From JACKCP01 sp034007295 (GTDB taxonomy: Bacteria; Desulfobacterota; Desulfobacteria; Desulfobacterales; JACKCP01): a stretch of 57,172 nt of DNA. Below the pieces are notes generated by a model. The model did not search any database and was not told the origin of the DNA. It saw nothing but the letters and a program-made list of their open reading frames with translations. This document shows, piece after piece, positions 24,691 through 34,416 of the stretch (positions are counted from its first letter, which is position 1; each line of letters starts with the position of its first letter). Location of the stretch: contig JAVERC010000021.1 of assembly GCA_034007295.1 (NCBI GenBank), forward strand, positions 1-57,172, read 5' to 3'. A program made the position numbers and the translations under genes.

Positions 24691-26709
24691 TTATTTTCCT
24701 GTGTTAGTTTCTAAAAAAACTGACTTAAAATAATCTATATCAATTATTTCAACTCCAAGACTTTTTGCCTTGTCATATTTTGAACCAGCTTTTTCACCTG
24801 CAATAAGATAATTGGTATTTTTACTTACACTTCCCGAAGTTTTTCCGCCCATATCTTTAATTATTTTTTCAAGTTCAGGCCTTGAATATCCTTCAATTTT
24901 ACCTGTTATTACAAAAGTTTTATCTGTTAGAGCAGTTTGTTTTGCTGTTTTTTCAAACTGATCATTTTTAATTTCAACACCCAAATTAAAAAGATTTTCA
25001 ATTATTTTTTTATTTGTCTCATTATCAAAAAATGATTTTATTGCATTTGCAGCTTCAGGCCCTATTCCCTCAATATTTAAAAGACCTTCTTCACAAGCAT
25101 CTGACAAATCCTGAAGAGTCTGAAACTTTGAAGCTAAAATTTCAGACATGTGTTTTCCTACATTTTTTATTCCAAGTGAATAAACAAAAACATCAAGGGT
25201 TTTATTTTTTGAGCTGTTTATTGCATCCAAAAGATTTTTTGCAGATTTATCCCCCATTCTTTCAAGTGCTGAAATTTCATCCTTTGAAAGTTTAAAAATA
25301 TCTGAAAATTCATGAACAAGACCTTTATCCACAAGCTGTTCAACAATTTTTTCACCAAATCCGTCAATGTCAAAACCTGCCTTTGAGGTAAAATGTTTTA
25401 TTTTTTCCTTGAGCTGAGCAGGACAAGATGCATTGACACATCTGTATGCTGCCTGGTCTTTATCCCTTACAACTTTTTCCATGCATGAGGGACACAGATC
25501 AGGCATTTCAAATTTTTTTTCATTACCTGTTCTTTTTGATTCAACAACCTTTATGATTTTTGGAATTACATCACCTGATCTCTGAACAAAAACAGTGTCG
25601 CCTATTCTTATATCTTTTCTTTCAATCTCATCCATATTGTGAAGAGTTGCTCTTTTTATTAAAGCACCTGAAATTTTTACAGGCAAAAGCTCTGCAACAG
25701 GCGTAAGAACACCGGTTCTTCCAACCTGAACTTTTATGTCTAAAATTTTTGTAGTTTCTTCCCTTGCAGGAAACTTTATTGCAATTGCCCATCTTGGAGC
25801 TTTTGAGGTTGCACCTAAAATTTCATGGAGCTTAAAATCATCAACCTTTGCAACTGCTCCGTCAATTTCGTATGGAAGGCTGTCCCGTTTTTCAAGATAA
25901 TTTTGATAAATTTTAATAACTTCTTCAGGCAAAAGATTGTATTTATTAAGCTCGTTTATCCGAAAGCCCATTTCTTTTAAATCTGAAAACATTTCAGTAA
26001 ATGATAAATATTTAATATCTGTTTTTCCAACACCGTAAATATAAATTTCCAGGGGACGGTTTGCTGTAATTTTTGAATCAAGCTGGCGAAGAGAACCTCC
26101 TGCTGCATTTCTTGAATTGGCAAATAAAGGCTCTGCCTTTTTTTCTCTTTCAAGGTTTAAGTCTTCAAAACCTTTTCTTGAAATTATCACCTCTCCCCTT
26201 GCCTCAAAAATTCCATTAATTTTTTTTGAAAGTTTTAAGGGAACGGTTTTTATTGTTTTTACATTTTCTGTAATATCTTCTCCAACATAACCATCTCCGC
26301 GTGTTGCCGCCCTAATCAAAACAGAATCTTCATAAACAAGAGAAACGGCTATTCCGTCAAGTTTTGGCTCAATTGAATATCTTATTTCAGAAGTTTTTAA
26401 ATTTTTTACAACCCTTGAGTGAAAATCAAAAAACTCTTCCTTAGTTAAAGCATTGCTTAAACTCATCATTGGAACAAAATGCTTTACAGTTTCAAATTTT
26501 GAAATTGGTTTTGAACCAATTCTTATTGTCGGAGAATCTAAAGTTTTAAATTCAGGATATTTTTCCTCCAAAGAAATAAGTTCTTTTAAAAGAAGATCAT
26601 ATTCTCTGTCTGAAATTTCAGGGTCATCATCTATATAGTATTTTTTGGAGTGATAGTTTAATTTTTGCGAAAGCTCCAAAATCTTTTTTTCAGCTTCAAT
26701 TTTTGACAT
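24691..26709 (-). CDS. ligA: NAD-dependent DNA ligase
   Basis: Joins nicks in DNA using NAD+. I choose the ATG at 26709 (MSKIEAEKKILELSQKL), giving 672 residues, the standard length; the open frame continues 33 codons upstream but this part is not family-like. The adenylation motif IEPKLDGIAVSL contains the catalytic Lys near 118. It is followed by the OB-fold, a four-Cys zinc finger (CPSCMEKVV with CVNASCPAQ), helix-hairpin-helix repeats and a BRCT domain (TFVITGKIEGYSRPELEKII) at the C-terminus. It overlaps the nucleoside phosphorylase gene by 14 bases. Confidence 0.96.
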   Translation of the reverse strand: MSKIEAEKKILELSQKLNYHSKKYYIDDDPEISDREYDLLLKELISLEEKYPEFKTLDSPTIRIGSKPISKFETVKHFVPMMSLSNALTKEEFFDFHSRVVKNLKTSEIRYSIEPKLDGIAVSLVYEDSVLIRAATRGDGYVGEDITENVKTIKTVPLKLSKKINGIFEARGEVIISRKGFEDLNLEREKKAEPLFANSRNAAGGSLRQLDSKITANRPLEIYIYGVGKTDIKYLSFTEMFSDLKEMGFRINELNKYNLLPEEVIKIYQNYLEKRDSLPYEIDGAVAKVDDFKLHEILGATSKAPRWAIAIKFPAREETTKILDIKVQVGRTGVLTPVAELLPVKISGALIKRATLHNMDEIERKDIRIGDTVFVQRSGDVIPKIIKVVESKRTGNEKKFEMPDLCPSCMEKVVRDKDQAAYRCVNASCPAQLKEKIKHFTSKAGFDIDGFGEKIVEQLVDKGLVHEFSDIFKLSKDEISALERMGDKSAKNLLDAINSSKNKTLDVFVYSLGIKNVGKHMSEILASKFQTLQDLSDACEEGLLNIEGIGPEAANAIKSFFDNETNKKIIENLFNLGVEIKNDQFEKTAKQTALTDKTFVITGKIEGYSRPELEKIIKDMGGKTSGSVSKNTNYLIAGEKAGSKYDKAKSLGVEIIDIDYFKSVFLETNTGK

Positions 26710-27436
26710 AATCAATTGCCCAGTTAATAATTTTTTTTCTAGAATTATTAAATTCTTTTGATTTAAAACCCTTAATCCACTTTCCTTCTGAAACAAGGTC
26801 CGAAACAATATTTATGCATATAAGATTTATATTTAAAAAATTTGCTGCATAATAAAGTGCGGAATTTTCCATTTCAACGCAAACAGCTCCCCTGTTTTTA
26901 AAGAAATCTGCCTTTTTCTTTGTTTCCCGGAAAATAGAATTTGTTGTCCAGACTTTTTCTTCTCTGAAAAATATGCTGTTTTCAGTTAAACTTTTTTTGA
27001 TTTGCTTTCTAAAAGGTGAATTAAAATCCAAATCTTCATTTTCCAAAATATAAGTTTGATAAGTTGAATCTTCATTTTCAAATGATGACGGAATTATTAT
27101 ATCACCAAAATTTAAACCTGAATCAAGGCTGCCGCACCAGCCAATGCACAAAATATTTTCAGCTCCTGATTCTTTTAAAGATTCAAGTAGAGCACAAGCA
27201 TATGGTGAACCAAAATATGGTCCTGCAATAAAGCAGAAATCATCAAAATAAACATGGCTCATTAAAAAACCAAAACCTCTTGCCTTTAATGAAAGTTTCT
27301 GCCGTAAAAAATCAAAATCTTTTTTTACTGCACACAAAACTCCTTTTAAAGGAAGAGGCTTTTCAGAAACTGATAAAGGCCTTACAAGACCTTTTTCATT
27401 TCTGTTATTCGGGTAAAGAGAGGTCTTGAAGCTCAT
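26696..27436 (-). CDS. nucleoside phosphorylase family protein (PNP/UDP/MTAN fold)
   Basis: 246 residues with the PNP_UDP_1 fold: a glycine-rich SPYACALLESLKESGAENIL region, CIGWCGSLDSGLNFGDIIIP (about 97-116), and the ribose-binding VEMENSALYYAANF (about 193-206). A C-terminal ICINIVSDLVSEGKW contains the usual Asp. It hydrolyses or phosphorolyses a purine-type nucleoside, but the exact substrate is unresolved. It overlaps both the small gene upstream (32 bases) and ligA downstream (14 bases), so all three are translationally coupled. A second member of the fold, MqnB, is encoded at 55409. Confidence 0.82.
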   Translation of the reverse strand: MSFKTSLYPNNRNEKGLVRPLSVSEKPLPLKGVLCAVKKDFDFLRQKLSLKARGFGFLMSHVYFDDFCFIAGPYFGSPYACALLESLKESGAENILCIGWCGSLDSGLNFGDIIIPSSFENEDSTYQTYILENEDLDFNSPFRKQIKKSLTENSIFFREEKVWTTNSIFRETKKKADFFKNRGAVCVEMENSALYYAANFLNINLICINIVSDLVSEGKWIKGFKSKEFNNSRKKIINWAIDYVKN

Positions 27437-27662
27437 CTCTTATTTCATCAATTATTTCATGGAGCCACATTATATCTTCAACACTAAGTCTTCCAGCTCT
27501 TCTTGGAGCACCTTCTGTTCCGTCTTTTTTCATAATAATTCTTGGGCCTATCTGAACTTTGGGCTCTCCTTCAGCGTACTGATTTATTGAAACAACAAGT
27601 CCTGTTTCTTCGCATCTCCATTCTTTTAAAACCTTATCCTTTTCAGGATCAAATCCTGCCAT
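27405..27662 (-). CDS. conserved small protein, possibly PC4-like
   Basis: 85 residues, cytoplasmic. A beta-rich N-terminal part (LKEWRCEETGLVVSINQYAE, then PKVQIGPRIIMKKDG) leads to a basic turn (APRRAGRLSVED) and a C-terminal amphipathic helix (IMWLHEIIDEIRDELQ). The strand-strand-helix order is reminiscent of PC4-type single-stranded DNA-binding proteins, but I have no decisive motif. It lies 18 bases after glyS and overlaps the nucleoside phosphorylase by 32 bases. Confidence 0.6.
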   Translation of the reverse strand: MAGFDPEKDKVLKEWRCEETGLVVSINQYAEGEPKVQIGPRIIMKKDGTEGAPRRAGRLSVEDIMWLHEIIDEIRDELQDLSLPE

Positions 27663-27680
27663 ATTAACCTCCGAAATTTT

Positions 27681-29759
27681 TTATCCTGATATTCTTGAAA
27701 AATCTGCAAAACCTTTAAAAATATCAGCTATATTTGATAAAAGAGCTATTCTGTTATTTTTTATTTTTTCGTCTTCTGCCATTACCATTACATTGTCAAA
27801 AAAGCTGTCAACTTCATCTTTTATTGAGGCAACTTCAAAAAGAGCGTCTTTGATTTTACCCTCTTTTGCAAAAACTTCTGATTTTTCCTTTACAGCATTT
27901 GCTTTTATATAAAGATTTTTTTCCTGATCTGATTCAAAAAGAGACTCATCTATTGAAGAAGGTATTGTTCCTGCTTTTTTCAAAATATTACCAACCCTTT
28001 TAAAACCGCTTGCAAGGGATGAAAAATGTTCTTTGTCGCTTTCACGTAAAAGTGTGATAGCAGAAACCCTTTCCCATACATTTGGAATAACATCGCAGTC
28101 AGCTGAAATTACAGCCATTACAAGATCTCTTAAATATCCTTCATCAACAAGAATCTGCTCCATTCTTACTGCAAAAAACTCCATTATTTCATCTAAAATA
28201 ATATCTTTATCTTTTGTCATAAATGATGAGAACTGCTCAAGTGAAAATTCTGCCATTTCCCTTAATGAAAAAAACCCTCTTTTTTCCTTTAAAATCTGGA
28301 TTATACCAATACATTGTCTTCTTAAGGCATAAGGGTCTGATGCTCCGGTTGGAACAAGTCCGATTGAAAAACATCCGCAGATTGAGTCAAGCTTGTCTGC
28401 GATTGAAACAGCATATCCTGTTTTTGTTTCAGGAAGTTTTGCACCTGCACCAACAGGCATATAATGTTCTTCTATTCCTTTTGCAATATTTTCTGAAAAG
28501 CCTTTATTTTTTGCATAAATTCTTCCCATTATACCCTGAAGGTTTGCAAATTCACCAACCATCTGGGATACAAGATCAGCTTTACAAATTGATGCAACAG
28601 TTTTTGCATCGCTTGTTTCATTTTCATTAAACCCGAGTTTTTTACAGATAAATTCCGTATTTTTAACAATTCTTGAAACTTTTTCTTTTATTGAGCCAAG
28701 TTTTGCCTGAAACATTACATTTTCAAGTTCCATGTTCCATGTCTCAAAATCAGTTTTTGAATCAACATCATAGAAAAAGTCTGCATCTGAAAGTCTTGCC
28801 CTTAAAACTCTTTCATTACCATTTATTACAATTTTTTCATCTAAAGGTTTTATGTTTGAAATTGTAATAAAATATGGAAGCATTTTTTCATTTTTATCTA
28901 AAACTGCAAAATACTTCTGATGCTTTTTCATTGCAGTATATAAAACTTCATCTGGAAGGTTTAAAAATCTGTCTTCAAATCTGCCTGTTAAAACCACAGG
29001 ATATTCAACAAGATTTGTTACTTCATCAAGAAGCTCATCATCTTCAAAAACATGGCCTCCGGCTTTAACAGCAGCATTTTTTATCTGGTCTTTAATAAAA
29101 TTTCTTCTTTTATCTGAATCTGCAATAACAAATGCATTTTCAAGATTTTTTTCATATTCATCAGGACTTTCAATTAAAACACTGCCGTTTTTATGAAACC
29201 TGTGTCCTGTTGTATATTTTGAAGATTTTATTCCCTCAATTTCAAATTCAATGAGTTCTATTCCAAAAAGTGCAGTAAAACCGGTAACAGGTCTTGCAAA
29301 AGTCATTTCAAGGTCTGCCCATCTCATGCTTTTTGGAAAGGGAATTTTTTTAACAAGTTCTATAAGAAGTTCCTTTAAAATATCCTTTGTAAAAAAAGCA
29401 TCTTCTTTTTTTACAGCAGATAAATATCTTCCTTTTTCAGTTTCTTCTATCTCAATGTCTTTTACATCAATACCAATTTTTTCAGCAAATTTTATTGCAG
29501 GCATCTGAGGCTTTCCATCTTTATAAGCTACTTTTTCAGGAGGCCCCATAACCTTTGTCTGAGCTTCTTTTTGTTTTTCTGAAATATCCTTAATTATAAG
29601 AGCAAGTCTTCTTGGAGTTGAAAATCTTAAAATTTCCTTAAAATCAATTCTTTTATCCAAAAGATTTTTTTCAAGGAAAGAAGACATAAAATCAAGTGCA
29701 GGACTTATATATCCTGCTGGAATTTCTTCAGATGATATTTCGAATAAAAAATCAGTCAT
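27681..29759 (-). CDS. glyS: glycyl-tRNA synthetase beta subunit
   Basis: 692 residues, the normal size of the bacterial alpha2beta2 enzyme's beta chain. It begins with the characteristic DFLFEISSEEIPAGYISPAL and includes RWADLEMTFARPVTGFTALF, the HD-like central part and a C-terminal anticodon-binding domain. It follows glyQ by three bases, the standard order. Confidence 0.96.
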   Translation of the reverse strand: MTDFLFEISSEEIPAGYISPALDFMSSFLEKNLLDKRIDFKEILRFSTPRRLALIIKDISEKQKEAQTKVMGPPEKVAYKDGKPQMPAIKFAEKIGIDVKDIEIEETEKGRYLSAVKKEDAFFTKDILKELLIELVKKIPFPKSMRWADLEMTFARPVTGFTALFGIELIEFEIEGIKSSKYTTGHRFHKNGSVLIESPDEYEKNLENAFVIADSDKRRNFIKDQIKNAAVKAGGHVFEDDELLDEVTNLVEYPVVLTGRFEDRFLNLPDEVLYTAMKKHQKYFAVLDKNEKMLPYFITISNIKPLDEKIVINGNERVLRARLSDADFFYDVDSKTDFETWNMELENVMFQAKLGSIKEKVSRIVKNTEFICKKLGFNENETSDAKTVASICKADLVSQMVGEFANLQGIMGRIYAKNKGFSENIAKGIEEHYMPVGAGAKLPETKTGYAVSIADKLDSICGCFSIGLVPTGASDPYALRRQCIGIIQILKEKRGFFSLREMAEFSLEQFSSFMTKDKDIILDEIMEFFAVRMEQILVDEGYLRDLVMAVISADCDVIPNVWERVSAITLLRESDKEHFSSLASGFKRVGNILKKAGTIPSSIDESLFESDQEKNLYIKANAVKEKSEVFAKEGKIKDALFEVASIKDEVDSFFDNVMVMAEDEKIKNNRIALLSNIADIFKGFADFSRISG

Positions 29760-29762
29760 ATC

Positions 29763-30647
29763 CTAATTTCCTGTATTCTGTTTTTTTAGAAGGGGAAAAC
29801 CCATTTCTCTTCTTTGGTCAAGAAAAGCTTCTGAGCATGCCCTTGCAATGTTTCTTATTCTTCCGATATAGCCTGTTCTTTCAGTTACACTTATTGCTCC
29901 CCTTGCATCTAAAAGATTAAATGTGTGGGAGCATTTAAGACAAAATTCATATGCAGGCAGAACAACACCTTCCTTTATAAGACGGTGTGCTTCAGATTCA
30001 TATTTTGAAAAAAAGTCATGAAGAAGTGAAGTATCAGCAAGCTCAAAATTATATTTTGACTGCTCAACTTCCTGGGTATGGAAAAGGTCTCCGTAACTTA
30101 ACTCATCATTCCATTTTAAATCATATACATTGTCAACACCTTGAATATACATTGCAATTCTTTCAAGGCCGTATGTTATTTCAACTGAAACCGGCTTAAC
30201 CTCAATACTTCCTGTCATCTGAAAATATGTGAACTGGGTTATTTCCATTCCATCAAGCCACACTTCCCAGCCAAGACCTGAAGCTCCAAGAGTTGGTGAT
30301 TCCCAGTCGTCTTCAACAAATCTTATGTCATGTTCAAGTGGATTTATCCCAAGTACTTTAAGACTTCTTAAATATTTTTCCTGAATATCTGAAGGAGAAG
30401 GCTTTATTAAAACCTGAAACTGATAATAATGCTGGAGTCTGTTTGGGTTTTCTCCGTATCTTCCGTCTGTTGGCCTTCTTGAAGCCTGAACATATGCAGT
30501 TTTCCATGGTTCCGGGCCAAGAGATCTTAAAAGTGTTGCATGGTGAAAAGTACCGGCTCCAACTTCTGTGTCATAGGGCTGGGATAAAAAACATCCCTCA
30601 TCTGCCCAGTACTTTTGAAGATTTAAAACAAGATCTTGAAAATTCAT
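29763..30647 (-). CDS. glyQ: glycyl-tRNA synthetase alpha subunit
   Basis: Catalytic alpha chain, 294 residues. The class II core is recognised at once: MNFQDLVLNLQKYWADEGC, then GAGTFHHATLLRSLGPEPW, RRPTDGRYGENPNRLQHYYQ and TEVGAG. The gene is transcribed with glyS. The 219-base gap upstream (30648-30866) is AT-rich and I see no convincing promoter or T-box in it. Confidence 0.96.
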   Translation of the reverse strand: MNFQDLVLNLQKYWADEGCFLSQPYDTEVGAGTFHHATLLRSLGPEPWKTAYVQASRRPTDGRYGENPNRLQHYYQFQVLIKPSPSDIQEKYLRSLKVLGINPLEHDIRFVEDDWESPTLGASGLGWEVWLDGMEITQFTYFQMTGSIEVKPVSVEITYGLERIAMYIQGVDNVYDLKWNDELSYGDLFHTQEVEQSKYNFELADTSLLHDFFSKYESEAHRLIKEGVVLPAYEFCLKCSHTFNLLDARGAISVTERTGYIGRIRNIARACSEAFLDQRREMGFPLLKKQNTGN

Positions 30648-30866
30648 AGTAAATTTTCCTTAAATATTCTAATTTAATTACCAAAAAATCCTTTCGTTAA
30701 TCAGCTGTCCCCCAAAAAAAAATAGTGCCAATCACAGTTTTAAAAAGGTTTTTTGGAAAGAAGTTAATAATTAAACTCTTATACAAAAAATAAATTTCTC
30801 ACTTATACCTAAATTAATTGATTTTCAAGCAGCTGAATTTACAATTTTTTAAACTATCAATTCAGG

Positions 30867-31976
30867 CTAGAGCTTTTCAAACAAAATGCCATCTGGCTCA
30901 GGCTTGGTATCAAGAAGCATGGCACCTTTAATTTTTGAAAGTTCCCTGTTCCATAAAGATTTTAAATTTAAAATATCTTTTTCTGAACCAACGGCCCACA
31001 TACAACCTCCTGCACCAGCACCTGTAAACCTTGCTCCGCAATTATTTTTTTTGGCAAGCTCATAAAGCAGTTTTCCTGAATTGTCCAAAACATCTGGAGT
31101 CATTTCAAGACGCAGTTCAACTTCCCTGTTTACAATTTTACCAAGACCTGAAAAATCTTTTTCAGCAAAACTTAGACAAAATTCATGTGATAAAAGAGCT
31201 ATCTCATTCCAAAGATCCCTGTATTTTCCGGAAACAAACTGCTCTCTCCATCTGGTATTTACAGAGTGTGAATCATGGGTTTTTCCGGTATATGCAACAA
31301 TAAAATGCTTTGCTGCATCTTCAAATTCATGTTTTCTTAAAAGTGTAGAATTTTTAAAATCCGGCCACGACCATACATCTGTCCAGTGCCAGGCATTTGC
31401 ACCGCCATAGGCTGCACTAAGATGATCCTGTAGACCGCAGGGAACTCCAGCAACGGCACTTTCAATTAAATGTGCCCTTAAGGCTGCATCTTTTGCAAGC
31501 ACCTTTTCCCCGTTTAAAATTTTCATAAAAACAGAAACAAGGGCAACCGCAAAAACAGAAGAACCTCCAAGAGCACTTTTAGGAGGAGATGAAGATTCAA
31601 TTTTCACTTCAAGCCCTGCACAGTCGAAGGCATCACATATTGCGAACACAAGACCAAGTTCATGGTTATAGGGTGCCTTTTTTGATTCAAAGCATGCCTC
31701 TTCAAATCCATTTGAACTCACTTTAATATAATCTCTTTCATAGGGCAAAAGACTGACTTTTGTTCTAAGATCTATTGCCATATTAAAGGTAACAGGACAA
31801 AGATCTGCCATTGGAAAGCTGAAAGTATTTATATCAAGAGTTCCGGCAAAATCTATTCTGCATGGAGCTGATGCACAAACTGTCTTTTTTTCAAGAACTT
31901 CATCTAAATTTATCATGGCTTTTTGATAAATTCCTTTTTCTATTTTACCTTGAAAGTCATAGGGCATGGGTTTCAA
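30867..31976 (-). CDS. GHMP-family kinase
   Basis: Small-molecule kinase of the GHMP family (galacto-, homoserine, mevalonate, phosphomevalonate kinases), 369 residues. Motif 1 is APCRIDFAGTLD (about 37-48), motif 2 SSSPPKSALGGSSVFAVA (about 127-144) contains the ATP loop, and motif 3 is FTGAGAGGCMWAVG (about 318-331). The substrate is not identifiable; the sugar-kinase branch, for example heptose- or fucose-type, fits the N-terminus best. It overlaps recO by 20 bases. Confidence 0.83.
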   Translation of the reverse strand: MKPMPYDFQGKIEKGIYQKAMINLDEVLEKKTVCASAPCRIDFAGTLDINTFSFPMADLCPVTFNMAIDLRTKVSLLPYERDYIKVSSNGFEEACFESKKAPYNHELGLVFAICDAFDCAGLEVKIESSSPPKSALGGSSVFAVALVSVFMKILNGEKVLAKDAALRAHLIESAVAGVPCGLQDHLSAAYGGANAWHWTDVWSWPDFKNSTLLRKHEFEDAAKHFIVAYTGKTHDSHSVNTRWREQFVSGKYRDLWNEIALLSHEFCLSFAEKDFSGLGKIVNREVELRLEMTPDVLDNSGKLLYELAKKNNCGARFTGAGAGGCMWAVGSEKDILNLKSLWNRELSKIKGAMLLDTKPEPDGILFEKL

Positions 31977-32721
31977 GGCAGTTAATAATTCTTTGAGAAT
32001 TAAATTCCTTTCCTGTACTGTAGGAAAGAAAACCGCTTAAAAACTTTGCACAATCCTTAATATTTTTTACTGAAAACTTTAGTTTTGATGCAGCCTCAAA
32101 CTCATTTTCCCTGATCCACAAAAGCTGTTTTAAATTTACAGTTGAAAGACTTCCATTGTAAAAATCAGAGCATTTACTGCACAATATACCGCCTTTGTCA
32201 AACCTGAACCTGAAGTTTTTAAGGCTTTTTTCAAGTTCATTTCCACATGAGGCACACCTTGAAAGCATTGGATCAAATCCTTGAAATTTTAAAAAATGAA
32301 CCTGGAAATATAAATTTGCAGCCTGGGGTGAGATTTTACCCTCATTTAAAACTCCAAGAAGAAAAGTAAGAAGATCATAAATTTTTTCCTGGGGAGTATT
32401 TGCCTGAATCCAGCTTGTAATTATTTCTGCCCAATATGATGCAAACGCAAGTTTTAAAACATCCATTCTTATCTGTTCAAACGGCTCTTCAAGCATAACT
32501 TCTGTAAGTACAGGCAATCCGCCCTTATTTGCCGATGAATAAATAATTTTTGAAACAGTATAAAGCTCAAGTTTTCCTGAAAATCTTTTTTTACTTTTTT
32601 TTGCATTTTTTGCAATAACAGAAATATTACCAAGCTCTTTTGTAAAATATGTCAGAATATAATCAAAATCTCCAAACTCTGTTTTTCTTAAAAGTACAGA
32701 ATTTAAGGAAGCCTGGTGCAT
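31957..32721 (-). CDS. recO: DNA repair protein RecO
   Basis: Recombination mediator that loads RecA with RecR; 254 residues. The N-terminal OB-fold is recognised (SVLLRKTEFGDFDYILTYFT, ELGNISVIAKNAKKSKKRF), followed by the helical domain and a four-cysteine zinc site (CASCG with CSKC). Residue AYWAEI in the centre matches the family. It lies 11 bases downstream of the SurA-like gene. Confidence 0.92.
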   Translation of the reverse strand: MHQASLNSVLLRKTEFGDFDYILTYFTKELGNISVIAKNAKKSKKRFSGKLELYTVSKIIYSSANKGGLPVLTEVMLEEPFEQIRMDVLKLAFASYWAEIITSWIQANTPQEKIYDLLTFLLGVLNEGKISPQAANLYFQVHFLKFQGFDPMLSRCASCGNELEKSLKNFRFRFDKGGILCSKCSDFYNGSLSTVNLKQLLWIRENEFEAASKLKFSVKNIKDCAKFLSGFLSYSTGKEFNSQRIINCLETHAL

Positions 32722-32732
32722 TTAAGATATCC

Positions 32733-33704
32733 TTACTCAATTATGGTTATGTGCATATTCTGCTTTAAGTTTTCTATCCATTTTTCAAATCTTTTTTCAA
32801 CTTCCATATTGTATAATATTCTTCTTATTTCAGATTCAGCATCTGCAAACTCTGTTTTATTAGTTATTTTTTTATCTGAAACATAAAAAATCTGAATACC
32901 CCGTGATGTTATTAATGGAGAACTAACATCTCCTTTTTCAAAATTTTTTATAACAGATTTTATGGAATCTGAAAGGTCATCCATTTTAAAATATCCAAGA
33001 TTTCCAGATAAAACTTCATACCCCTTAAAATAGGAATCAGGATTTAAAGAAATTTCAGTAAAATTATTATTTTGAACAGCTGTTTCTCTTATATTTTCAA
33101 ATAATTTTAAAATATTTTCTTTTTCTTCATCTGTATAGTTCTCTTTTGCAATTGTTATATGCCAGATTTCAAAAGCCTCTTCCCCGCCGTATTTTATGGA
33201 GTTTTCATCATAATATTTTTTTACGTCTTCTTTTGTAATTACAATTTTAGATCTTACTTCATAATCTATAAGCTTTCGTTTTAAAATCTGCTGTCTTAAT
33301 TTTTCTTTATAATCTTCAAGTGTCATCCCCTCCATCATGAGAGCTGACTCAAGTTCTTTTTCAGTTAAATTCTGCTCAATTTTTATATTGTTTAAAAACT
33401 GTTCAATATCACTTTCATCAATTTCAACCTTAGATCTTTTTGCAGCAATTTCAGCAATTTTTTCATCAACAAGATTTCTAAGCATTCTTGCTCTTACTTC
33501 ATCAATAAGCTCCTGCTCTTCTTTTTTTGAATATCCGGCAGCCTTTATTTTTTCAACAAAAGGCAAAATTTCTTTTTCAAGCTCCCTGTAGGTAATAATT
33601 TCGTTGTCAACTTCTGCGACTATACGGTCTACAAGCTTTTGCTCGCCAAAACATAACTGGGTAAATAAAAGTAAAAAAACAATTGTATACTTCAAAATAT
33701 TCAT
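32733..33704 (-). CDS. SurA-like periplasmic peptidyl-prolyl isomerase
   Basis: Periplasmic chaperone and isomerase for outer-membrane proteins, 323 residues. The signal peptide is at about 1-20 (MNILKYTIVFLLLFTQLCFG). The SurA N-terminal domain follows (KLVDRIVAEVDNEIITYREL, then DEVRARMLRNLVDEKI). One parvulin domain comes next, at about 180-290, with GNLGYFKMDDLSDS and TSRGIQIFYVSDK. Only one parvulin repeat is present, against two in E. coli SurA. It is followed by recO and preceded by a second SurA-like gene and mfd. Confidence 0.87.
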   Translation of the reverse strand: MNILKYTIVFLLLFTQLCFGEQKLVDRIVAEVDNEIITYRELEKEILPFVEKIKAAGYSKKEEQELIDEVRARMLRNLVDEKIAEIAAKRSKVEIDESDIEQFLNNIKIEQNLTEKELESALMMEGMTLEDYKEKLRQQILKRKLIDYEVRSKIVITKEDVKKYYDENSIKYGGEEAFEIWHITIAKENYTDEEKENILKLFENIRETAVQNNNFTEISLNPDSYFKGYEVLSGNLGYFKMDDLSDSIKSVIKNFEKGDVSSPLITSRGIQIFYVSDKKITNKTEFADAESEIRRILYNMEVEKRFEKWIENLKQNMHITIIE

Positions 33705-33721
33705 TCCAAAATCCTGTTAAA

Positions 33722-34399
33722 TTATAATTTGCCTTCTTTTAATACATCAGCCCAATTTTCTCTATCAATATTTATCTTTGTTGTTTTTTTTAGTTCATCA
33801 AGAAGGCTGTCATAGTCCGACTGAATTTTTATTCTTTTTACATTTCTTAAAACTAATTCAGTAATATCTTTATTGTCTCTTACATCGTCTGGATTTAAAT
33901 TGTTATTTTCACAATATTTTAAAAACGCATTCCTTAAATCTTCCTCTGATATTTCAACATTTGTGTTTAATATTGCTGAAAGAGCTTTTTTTACAGCCAT
34001 TTCCCTTTTAAATCTTATTTCAAAAACAGCAGGTTCTATTGCATTTTCCTTGAGAAGCTCTTCAAAAACATTGTCAGGGTATTCATTTTTAACATTTTTT
34101 AAATCCCTTAAGAACTCTTCTTTTGAATAAACAATTCCTTTTTTTGAAGCACAGTCCATAATAAGTTCTTCTTCAATAAGCTGAGTTAAAACATCTTCTT
34201 TTAAAGATGCAAGATTTTTTAAAATATAATTATGAGCATAGCCAAGTTTTATAACTTCAAAAGCAGCCTGAAAATCTTCAACACTTATTATTGAACCTCC
34301 AACATCTGCAATTGTTTTGTTTTTGCTTTTTTTTTCATTTTCTGAAGAACATCCACAAAATAAACAAATAATAATAAAAGTAAAAATAATTTTTTTCAT
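33722..34399 (-). CDS. SurA N-terminal-like lipoprotein
   Basis: 225 residues. The start MKKIIFTFIIICLFCGCSSENEK (split: IIICLFCGC) gives a lipoprotein signal with Cys at about 17, so the protein is probably a periplasmic lipoprotein. The body resembles the chaperone (SurA_N/trigger-like) part: ADVGGSIISVEDFQAAFE, then LIEEELIMDCASKKGIVYSKE. No complete parvulin domain is present. It sits between mfd and the SurA-like isomerase, 17 bases from each, so the two chaperones are likely co-expressed. Confidence 0.78.
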   Translation of the reverse strand: MKKIIFTFIIICLFCGCSSENEKKSKNKTIADVGGSIISVEDFQAAFEVIKLGYAHNYILKNLASLKEDVLTQLIEEELIMDCASKKGIVYSKEEFLRDLKNVKNEYPDNVFEELLKENAIEPAVFEIRFKREMAVKKALSAILNTNVEISEEDLRNAFLKYCENNNLNPDDVRDNKDITELVLRNVKRIKIQSDYDSLLDELKKTTKINIDRENWADVLKEGKL

Positions 34400-34416
34400 A
34401 AAAAACCTAAATTAAG

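Noticed and set aside
26710..26808. N-terminal extension of LigA
   Set aside because: The extra 33 residues lie within the upstream phosphorylase gene and do not resemble the ligase N-terminus, which begins at the ATG at 26709.
28033..29068. Several plus-strand reading frames opposite glyS
   Set aside because: They are antisense shadows of a well-conserved gene, with biased, low-complexity composition and no ribosome sites.
30721..30740. TTGGCAC sequence upstream of glyQ resembling a sigma-54 -24 element
   Set aside because: There is no TTGC at the -12 place, only a run of T, so it does not qualify as a sigma-54 promoter.
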